A stretch of DNA of 7,166 bases, taken from NCBI GenBank assembly GCA_040758475.1, contig JBFLVN010000198.1:1-7166 (forward strand), written 5' to 3'. This stretch comes from JBFLVN01 sp040758475. GTDB lineage: Bacteria > JAGRBM01. Positions 1 through 4,486 of this stretch are shown piece after piece. The notes beneath the pieces were generated by a model. That model saw only the letters and a list, made by a program, of their open reading frames with translations. It searched no databases and was not told the DNA's origin. The first letter of the stretch is position 1. Each line of letters opens with the position of its first letter. A program made the translations under genes and the position numbers.

Positions 1-1017
1 CGGTTTCTTCTCCCTCTCCAACAACTTCCTTTTTCTTTCGAGCCCCCACCGATAGCCCCTTAGCTCCCCGTCCTTCCCCACGACCCGGTGGCAGGGGATC
101 ACAAGGGCAACGGGGTTTTTGGCCAACGCGCTCGCCACGGCGCGGATGGAATCCTTTTTCCCAAGGCGTCTTGCGATGTCCGAATAAGTCCGCGTTTCCC
201 CGGCGGGGATTTTCCTTGCTTCTTCCCAGACGCGCCGCTGAAAGGCGGTGGCCCGCAAATCGAGGGGCAGGGTGGGGGAGGCCTTGCCGCGAAGGGACGC
301 CAGGATTTTCCCGATCCAGGGGGAGAGCTTTTTCCCATCCCGGTGAAACTCGGCGGCGGGGAATTCCTCAAAAAGCTCTTTCTCCAATGCGGCGCGGGTA
401 TCCCCCAAAGCCACTTTGCAGACGCCCTTGTCCGTCGCTGCGAGGAGGATCGCGCCCAGGGGAGAGGCCGCCGTGGCGTAATGGATAACAAGCCCGCCTC
501 CCTGGCGGCGGTATTCGCCGGGCGTCATGCCGGGGAAGTTCTCGTAAGCCTGCCGGGAGGAGCCGTGGGTCTTGAAGAGGGCCTCCGTCACGCTCGGGGC
601 CTTTCGCAAGTCTCCTTTGAATTTTTCTAAACGCCTTGCCGCCGCCCACTCCCGGGGGGAGAGGCCGAGCGCATCCTTGAACGTCCGTTGCAGGTGGAAG
701 GGGCTTGTGCCGAATTCCTCGGATAGGTTTTCCAAAGTCACGGGTTCCTCTAGGCGATCTTCCAAATAGGCGCAAATCTTCCGGACGAGTTCGTCCCTTC
801 GGTTAGGGGGGTTGGGAGTACACCGCTTGCACGGCCTGAAACCCGCTTGCTCAGCGGCGGATGGACTCGGAAAGAACTGGACGTTCTGGGACTTGGGCCT
901 CTTCGCCGGGCACGAGGGGCGGCAGTAGATTCCCGTGGTCTTCACCGCGAAGACGAAGCGGCCGTCCTGGGAAGCATCCCGGGCGAGGACGGCGGGCCAG
1001 AGGGAGGAAGAGTTCAT
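1..1017 (-). CDS. ada: Ada: methylphosphotriester/O6-methylguanine-DNA methyltransferase and transcriptional regulator (3' end cut by window edge)
   Basis: Reading the minus strand from the ATG at 1017-1015 gives 339 uninterrupted codons that reach the window edge without a stop. Residues about 6-70 are the Ada zinc/methyl-acceptor domain: FVFAVKTTGIYCRPSC, then FRPCKRC, with the four zinc cysteines at C32, C36, C63 and C66. C32 corresponds to the residue that accepts methyl groups from phosphotriesters in E. coli Ada. Residues about 75-170 are an AraC-type helix-turn-helix region (TSPFHLQRTFKDALGLSP, then MTPGEYRRQGG). The C-terminal half is the alkyltransferase domain, with the acceptor C309 in IPCHRVVGKDG and the following RGYRWGLERKRKLL. 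E. coli Ada has 354 residues and ends about 20 residues after the YRWG motif, so few codons should be missing here. The start is supported by alignment of LWPAVLARDASQDG with the E. coli N-terminus, although no good Shine-Dalgarno lies upstream. By family knowledge it repairs alkylated DNA and, once methylated, activates alkylation-response genes. Confidence 0.96.
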   Translation of the reverse strand, partial: MNSSSLWPAVLARDASQDGRFVFAVKTTGIYCRPSCPAKRPKSQNVQFFPSPSAAEQAGFRPCKRCTPNPPNRRDELVRKICAYLEDRLEEPVTLENLSEEFGTSPFHLQRTFKDALGLSPREWAAARRLEKFKGDLRKAPSVTEALFKTHGSSRQAYENFPGMTPGEYRRQGGGLVIHYATAASPLGAILLAATDKGVCKVALGDTRAALEKELFEEFPAAEFHRDGKKLSPWIGKILASLRGKASPTLPLDLRATAFQRRVWEEARKIPAGETRTYSDIARRLGKKDSIRAVASALAKNPVALVIPCHRVVGKDGELRGYRWGLERKRKLLEREKKP

Positions 1018-1034
1018 TGCGAAGCTCGCTTTTA

Positions 1035-1128
1035 TGCCCCTCCCCCTTTGGGGGAGGGTGCCCCGGAGGGGCGGGAGAGGGCCCTCTTCCGGCGCTTCGC
1101 GCCACCTTCCCCCAGAGGGGGAAGGGCA
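1035..1128. repeat. 94-bp near-symmetric palindrome built of four nested hairpins (REPIN/MITE-like)
   Basis: The segment is symmetric about 1081/1082. By eye, 38 of 47 positions match between one half and the reverse complement of the other, and the central AGAGGGCCCTCT is a perfect palindrome. Each half also folds on itself. In the left half, a 9-bp stem with a TTT loop (1038-1058) is followed by a 5-bp stem with a GGA loop (1060-1072). In the right half, a 5-bp stem with a TTC loop (1091-1103) is followed by a 9-bp stem with an AGA loop (1105-1125). It lies between the upstream gene's stop and the ada start, so it would be in any read-through transcript. The architecture resembles paired extragenic palindromes or small non-autonomous mobile elements. 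Only one copy is in this window, so its repetitive nature is inferred. Confidence 0.75.
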
Positions 1129-1138
1129 TCGAAGAGGC

Positions 1139-1153
1139 GAAAGCGCCGCTTTC
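1139..1153 (-). promoter_or_regulatory. Perfect inverted repeat upstream of ada; possible operator
   Basis: GAAAGCG, one spacer base, then CGCTTTC form a perfect 7+1+7 inverted repeat, 122 bases upstream of the ada ATG. Each arm carries AAAGCG, the first six bases of the AAAGCGCA sequence described as an Ada box upstream of E. coli ada. The role is inferred from position and this short similarity only. I see no convincing -35/-10 pair beside it, and it may simply be part of the adjacent palindromic element. Confidence 0.2.
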
Positions 1154-1233
1154 TTCCCCGACTCTGCCACTTCCCGCTTTCTCCCGCCATCCGGTTCTTG
1201 CGGTCAAATTTTCAAAGGGGCATTCGGGAATTT

Positions 1234-2181
1234 TCAGGGAAGGGGCGCGGGCGAAAGGAGGAAGGGCGCCACGTCAGCGGCGGGCACGAAAATCCCCTCG
1301 CAATCGGCCGCCGTCGGCACCGTGCCGCCGTAGCAGACGCCGCCCGTGCCGGTGTAGGGGGCGGCCAGGTCGGCGGGGTCGAGCAGAAACTGGAAATTGC
1401 CGGACACCACCTGGTCGATTCCCCAGACGTAGTAGGGCTCGCCGTCGGCTTTCTTGCCCCCGGCGCCCTTGTTCACCGTCGTGTTTCCCTGGTCGGTCCC
1501 CGTTCCTTGCTGGGCCGGGGGCGAGCCGGGGGAACTGGGCTTGATGTTCAAGATGCCCGCCCGGATGACGCCCACGTCGGCTTTAGCGCTTGCTGGCTTG
1601 GCTTCCATGGTCATGCCGAACAAGTGGCAATCGGAAGCCTGGATCAAGTAATTGATCATGATCAGCGCCAGATAGATTTCCAGGCCCTGCCGGGTACCTG
1701 CCCCTTCTTCTCCTTCCACGCGCCGCAGCGTTTCCGTGAAGATGACCGTGACGGAGCCCGTGCCGGGGGCGCACGCCTCGTTCAGATTGATGGTGGCGCG
1801 GAAGGGTCCGAGCATTTCCATGTCGGCGGCTAGTTCCGGCGGGTGGTAGTCGGAAGCCAGGTCGAGCAGGACCGGCAGGTCCATGGGAAGAGGGAGGATT
1901 CCGTAGAGGAGGTAGAGGAGCGCCTCCAGGTCGTCGTCGTATTCGGCAAGGTCTTTCCCGGCCAGGGGGGCGAGGGGAACGGGGATTTCCCCGTCGCAAA
2001 CGCGCGTTGCGCAGAAGGCATCCAGCTTGGCGACAATCTCCGCTTCCGTATAGCCGTCCAGATCGCCCAGGAATATCTCCCCGCCGGGGAGGGTTTCGTC
2101 CGCGCACGAAACGAAGTGGAGGCCCGTGGCGGCGGCCACGATCAGGAAAGCCGCGAGGAGGAGAAGGTGGTGGGTCCGCAC
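1234..2181 (-). CDS. Predicted exported protein, possible lipoprotein, unknown function
   Basis: This gene encodes 315 residues from a GTG start (2181-2179) to TGA. A GGAGG on the minus strand (forward 2186-2190) lies four bases before the GTG, a slightly short spacing. Residues 1-25 are a signal peptide with a long hydrophobic core (LLLLAAFLIVAAATG). FVSC ends at C26 and could be a lipobox, but Phe at -3 is atypical, so signal peptidase I cleavage and free secretion remain possible. The mature part is acidic, with DDDLEALLYLLYG near residues 82-94 and helical stretches around 100-110 and 166-182. It has six further cysteines (C57, C62, C137, C185, C283, C294), which could form disulfides outside the cytoplasm. 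A Gly/Ser/Pro/Gln/Thr-rich linker (about 215-248) separates a C-terminal segment containing YYVWGIDQVVSGNFQFLLDP. I recognise no family. The signal peptide and globular composition favour this strand over the long open frames opposite. Confidence 0.72.
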   Translation of the reverse strand: MRTHHLLLLAAFLIVAAATGLHFVSCADETLPGGEIFLGDLDGYTEAEIVAKLDAFCATRVCDGEIPVPLAPLAGKDLAEYDDDLEALLYLLYGILPLPMDLPVLLDLASDYHPPELAADMEMLGPFRATINLNEACAPGTGSVTVIFTETLRRVEGEEGAGTRQGLEIYLALIMINYLIQASDCHLFGMTMEAKPASAKADVGVIRAGILNIKPSSPGSPPAQQGTGTDQGNTTVNKGAGGKKADGEPYYVWGIDQVVSGNFQFLLDPADLAAPYTGTGGVCYGGTVPTAADCEGIFVPAADVAPFLLSPAPLP

Positions 2182-2374
2182 GGAGCCTCCGGCAGGGGCG
2201 AGTCCGCCCTTGTCTCTGGATATCCGCCGGCGTGTTTTGCCGCCATGACGACCGTCAGCGGCGTGATTTTGCTGATTTATGTGCTAAAATGCACCACGTG
2301 GAGATGCGCCTTGTGAAAGGCCGTTAATCCTGAACCCCGATGACCCAGGTACCCCAGATCTCCCAGATTTCCAG

Positions 2375-2405
2375 AAAAAACGATGATCGCCTTGATCACC
2401 TTCCC
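2375..2405 (+). repeat. 31-base direct repeat, copy A
   Basis: This copy begins with six A residues and CGATGATCGCC, continues TTGATCACC and ends TTCCC. It is identical base for base to copy C at 2612-2642, 237 bases downstream. It contains a small inverted repeat (TGATC, five-base loop GCCTT, GATCA) and two GATC sites. Read on the minus strand, the weak 5-bp stem is followed after three bases by six Ts, which looks like a very weak terminator. Confidence 0.85.
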
Positions 2406-2454
2406 TGGCGACCGGACAGGCTGGACGCCCTCGGACAACAGCGGAATTTTCCGG

Positions 2455-2474
2455 AAAAAATGATGATCGCCTTG
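2455..2474 (+). repeat. Partial copy B of the 31-base repeat
   Basis: AAAAAATGATGATCGCCTTG matches the first 20 bases of copies A and C with one change (C to T at the seventh base). The second half, GATCACCTTCCC, is replaced by CCGGGGAAGGTGG, which brings in the AAGGTG sequence in inverted orientation. The bases before it, TTTTCCGG, make a perfect 12-bp palindrome with its first four As (2447-2458). Confidence 0.65.
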
Positions 2475-2480
2475 CCGGGG

Positions 2481-2521
2481 AAGGTGGCCACGAAAAAAAA
2501 CATGGCCCCCTTGGCCACCTT
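2481..2521. repeat. 10-bp inverted repeat enclosing an A8 tract
   Basis: AAGGTGGCCA (2481-2490) is the exact reverse complement of TGGCCACCTT (2512-2521). The 21-base loop contains eight consecutive As (2493-2500). The arms carry the same CACCTT/AAGGTG sequence found at the ends of repeats A and C. A degenerate relative with a GGCC, CGAAAAA, GGCC layout lies at about 2574-2600. It lacks a downstream T-run on either strand, so it is not an obvious terminator. Confidence 0.6.
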
Positions 2522-2611
2522 TGTCGGTTGGGTGGTTCCCATGCGGTTAAAGCGGTTTTCGGGTGGGCCAAGGAAGGAGGCCAACGAAAAACGGCTGGCC
2601 ATCTTGAGAGC

Positions 2612-2642
2612 AAAAAACGATGATCGCCTTGATCACCTTCCC
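2612..2642 (+). repeat. 31-base direct repeat, copy C
   Basis: This copy is identical to copy A over all 31 bases. Downstream, TCACCTTC (2633-2640, inside the repeat) pairs with GAAGGTGA (2652-2659) across an 11-base loop, so this copy also takes part in a hairpin. Copies A and C are 237 bases apart, copies A and B 80, and copies B and C 157. Confidence 0.85.
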
Positions 2643-2687
2643 CTTGCTCGAGAAGGTGACCCGCCGGTCATTCTTTTAGAACCCTGT

Positions 2688-2716
2688 TTGACGCCCCGCG
2701 TCGTGCTGGTCACAAT
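2688..2716 (+). promoter_or_regulatory. Candidate sigma-70-type promoter for the aldehyde dehydrogenase gene
   Basis: TTGACG (2688-2693) matches five of six bases of the -35 consensus. It is followed after exactly 17 bases by CACAAT (2711-2716), four of six for the -10. This would place transcription start near 2723 and leave a leader of about 100 bases. It lies just downstream of the repeat cluster. Matches of this quality also arise by chance in several hundred bases. Confidence 0.35.
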
Positions 2717-2788
2717 TCCTGCCGCGCCTGTGGGGAGTGGTCCCCCGGGCAATCCTGGAACGAACGGTACAGATATTCATTTCTGCTT

Positions 2789-2805
2789 CGGGGCTTTGCG
2801 CCCCG
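2789..2805 (+). promoter_or_regulatory. Leader hairpin upstream of the aldehyde dehydrogenase ribosome binding site
   Basis: CGGGGC and GCCCCG form a perfect 6-bp GC stem with a five-base loop (TTTGC). It ends seven bases before the Shine-Dalgarno region (2812-2819). It could tune translation or mRNA stability, but no T-run follows, so it is not a terminator. Confidence 0.3.
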
Positions 2806-2813
2806 CTTTGCGA

Positions 2814-2819
2814 GGAGGG
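2814..2819 (+). promoter_or_regulatory. Ribosome binding site fixing the aldehyde dehydrogenase start
   Basis: GGAGGG lies seven bases before the ATG at 2827. This selects that ATG over an in-frame ATG 30 codons upstream (2737), whose extra residues do not resemble the family's N-terminus. Confidence 0.8.
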
Positions 2820-2826
2820 TTCGCAC

Positions 2827-4383
2827 ATGGCCAAGGGTAACGGGAAAGCCAACGGTTCGAGCACGAAGAGCTCCGTGATCGAGAGCTTCAATCCGGCGAC
2901 GGGGGAGAAGATCGGGGAAGTGCCCGTCTTCTCGACCGAGCAGGCGCAGGACGCCATCCGCCGCTGCCGCGAGGCGCAGAAGGTCTGGGGCAAGCTTTCG
3001 GTCAAAGCCCGGGCCGAGCGCATCCTGGCGTTCAAGGACGTCCTCATCGACCACGCCGACGAAGTGGCCCGGCTCCTCACGATGGAAAACGGAAAAACAC
3101 TCCAGGAGTCGGTCGAGATGGAAATCATGCCCATCTGCGACCTCTCTTCTTATTTCGCCAAGAACGCCGAGCGCATCCTGGCCAATCACCAGATTCCCCT
3201 TCATCTCCTCAAGCACAAGGCCAGTTACGTCCAATACCGTCCGCGGGGGATCATCCTCGTCATCAGCCCCTGGAATTTCCCCTTCTCGATCCCCATGGGC
3301 GAAGTGATCATGGCCCTCATCGCCGGGAACGGCGTGATTCTGAAACCTGCATCGCTCACGCCGCTGATCGCGGTCAAAGCCCGCAAGCTTTTCGACGAAG
3401 CGGGCCTCCCTTCGGACATCTTCCAGGTGATCACGGGCCCCGGGCGCCTCGGGTCCGAGATGATCGGCATGGGCGTCAACTTCGTGAACTTCACGGGTTC
3501 GACGGCGGTGGGCAAGGTCGTGGCCGCCGAGTCGGGCAAGCACCTCCTCCAGTGCTCCATGGAATTGGGCGGCAAAGACCCCATGATCGTCTGTTCGGAT
3601 GCGAGCGTGGAACGGGCCGCCAACGCCGCCGTGTTCGGCGCGTTTGCCAACTCCGGCCAGGTCTGCGCCTCGGTGGAGCGCGTTTACGTGGTGAAGGACG
3701 TCTACGACAAGTTCGTGGATAGAGTCGTCGAGAAGACGAAGAAACTCCGGCAGGGAAATCCCCTCGAAAACGTGGACGTGGGGGCCATGACGGACCCCGG
3801 GCAGATCGACGTGGTGGAGCAGCACGTCCAGAAGGCGCTCGCTTCGGGGGCGAAAGTCCTGGTGGGCGGCTCCAGGCCCGCTAATTTGAAGGGCCAGTTC
3901 TTTGCCCCCACGGTGATGGTGGACGTAAACGACGAGATGGAATGCGTGCGCGATGAGACCTTCGGGCCCACGCTCCCCATCCTTCGCGTGAACGACGAGG
4001 AAGAGGCCATCCAGCGCTCCAATAACTCGGTCTACGGCCTTAACGCCTACGTCTTTACCAAGGACAAGACCCGGGGACGGGCGTTGGCCGAACGGCTCGA
4101 AGCCGGCACGGTGATGGTGAACGACGTCCTCATGACCCACGCGGCGCCCGAAACGCCCTGGGGGGGTGTGAAGGAAAGCGGCATCGGCCGGGTCCATTCA
4201 GACGAGGGCCTTCGCCACATGTGCGAGGCCTACCACATCAACTGGGATAGGATTTCGCTCGGAGACAAGGAACTCTTCTGGTACCCCATGTCCCACCAGA
4301 ACTACAAGCGGATGCTGGGCGCTGTAAAAGTAGCGTTTCGAAGTGGTATTACGAACAAGATTTCGGCGCTCCTGGGCAACTAA
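2827..4383 (+). CDS. NAD(P)-dependent aldehyde dehydrogenase (ALDH superfamily)
   Basis: This 518-residue protein should oxidise an aldehyde to the carboxylic acid with NAD+ or NADP+, in the cytoplasm. Counting from ATG 2827, it shows the superfamily motifs in order: oxyanion-hole N150 in SPWNFPF, cofactor-binding K173 in ILKPAS, the Rossmann glycines in FTGSTAVG (222-229), general base E246 in MELGGKDP, catalytic nucleophile C280 in NSGQVCASVERV, and the nicotinamide-ribose contact E377/F379 in DETFGP. PWGGVKESGIGR is the usual C-terminal motif. Residues 1-14 are a Ser/Gly/Lys-rich lead. After the core, a tail of about 40 residues (ELFWYPMSHQNYKRMLGA onward) extends beyond the common roughly 480-residue form. 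All catalytic residues are intact. The substrate cannot be read from the sequence. Succinate-semialdehyde or medium/long-chain aldehydes are possible, and I give no symbol. A strong terminator follows, so it is probably transcribed alone. Confidence 0.95.
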   Translation: MAKGNGKANGSSTKSSVIESFNPATGEKIGEVPVFSTEQAQDAIRRCREAQKVWGKLSVKARAERILAFKDVLIDHADEVARLLTMENGKTLQESVEMEIMPICDLSSYFAKNAERILANHQIPLHLLKHKASYVQYRPRGIILVISPWNFPFSIPMGEVIMALIAGNGVILKPASLTPLIAVKARKLFDEAGLPSDIFQVITGPGRLGSEMIGMGVNFVNFTGSTAVGKVVAAESGKHLLQCSMELGGKDPMIVCSDASVERAANAAVFGAFANSGQVCASVERVYVVKDVYDKFVDRVVEKTKKLRQGNPLENVDVGAMTDPGQIDVVEQHVQKALASGAKVLVGGSRPANLKGQFFAPTVMVDVNDEMECVRDETFGPTLPILRVNDEEEAIQRSNNSVYGLNAYVFTKDKTRGRALAERLEAGTVMVNDVLMTHAAPETPWGGVKESGIGRVHSDEGLRHMCEAYHINWDRISLGDKELFWYPMSHQNYKRMLGAVKVAFRSGITNKISALLGN

Positions 4384-4410
4384 GCCTGGACGCCGGTGGA
4401 CGGGCGGATG

Positions 4411-4446
4411 CTTCGGGGCTCCTTCAAGGGAGCCCCGAAGTGTTTT
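4411..4446 (+). terminator. Intrinsic terminator after the aldehyde dehydrogenase gene
   Basis: CTTCGGGGCTCC (4411-4422) pairs perfectly with GGAGCCCCGAAG (4429-4440) across a six-base loop, followed by TGTTTT. The stem is 12 bp and GC-rich with a short T-run. It lies 27 bases after the stop codon and separates this gene from the acyl-CoA dehydrogenase gene. Confidence 0.85.
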
Positions 4447-4474
4447 GGGGAAAAGTAAGCGGCGATAACTTCAG

Positions 4475-4480
4475 GGAGGA
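4475..4480 (+). promoter_or_regulatory. Ribosome binding site supporting a GTG start
   Basis: GGAGGA within AGGGAGGA lies six bases before the GTG at 4487. An ATG overlapping it at 4480-4482 is in another frame, so the GTG is the true start of the acyl-CoA dehydrogenase. Confidence 0.75.
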
Positions 4481-4486
4481 TGCCTC

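Larger units (their letters stand above)
2182..2826. other. Divergent intergenic region, no convincing gene, rich in short repeats
   Basis: These 645 bases separate the leftward exported-protein gene from the rightward aldehyde dehydrogenase gene, so promoters for both should lie here. Open frames exist in several phases, but their translations are low in plausible structure, lack good ribosome binding sites or run into the repeats. The stretch holds two identical 31-base repeats plus a partial copy, a 10-bp inverted repeat, small palindromes (GTGC-TAAAAT-GCAC at 2281-2294, CCACGTGG at 2293-2300, TTTTCCGGAAAA at 2447-2458) and A-tracts of six to eight bases. At 2182-2340 I see no clear promoter for the minus-strand gene. 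Confidence 0.7.

Noticed and set aside
88..630. Plus-strand open frame over the ada C-terminal half
   Set aside because: The minus strand encodes a continuous Ada protein with all its hallmark cysteines; the plus-strand translation is low-complexity Gly/Arg/Pro.
1202..1207. Minus-strand TTGACC as the -35 of an ada promoter
   Set aside because: At 16-18 bases downstream on the minus strand there is only GC-rich sequence with no acceptable -10.
847..1833. Long plus-strand open frame (about 328 codons) opposite the exported-protein gene
   Set aside because: Its translation is Gly/Arg/Pro-rich, runs through the palindromic element, overlaps ada and lacks any domain or good ribosome binding site. 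The minus-strand frame has a signal peptide and a sensible composition.
2269..2290. Promoter from TTGCTG (2269) and TAAAAT (2285)
   Set aside because: The spacer is only 10 bases, too short for a sigma-70 promoter, and no better -35 lies at the right distance.
2375..2642. CRISPR array
   Set aside because: There are only two full copies and one partial, spacing is 80 and 157 bases rather than about 60-70 regular, and no cas genes are nearby.
2737..2826. Upstream in-frame ATG start for the aldehyde dehydrogenase
   Set aside because: The extra 30 residues are unlike the family, overlap the leader hairpin, and the GGAGGG site clearly serves the ATG at 2827.
2340..2840. Plus-strand open frame of about 166 codons through the repeat cluster
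   Set aside because: It runs into the start and ribosome binding site of the aldehyde dehydrogenase, has no ribosome binding site of its own that I can see, and its translation is made of the repeats (NDDRLDHLP twice), which act as DNA repeats in more than one frame.
2710..4197. Minus-strand open frame of about 495 codons opposite the aldehyde dehydrogenase gene
   Set aside because: It is a high-GC shadow of an unambiguous enzyme gene. Its His/Asp/Arg-rich translation (DVVHHHRAGFEP) mirrors the sense codons and has no independent motif.
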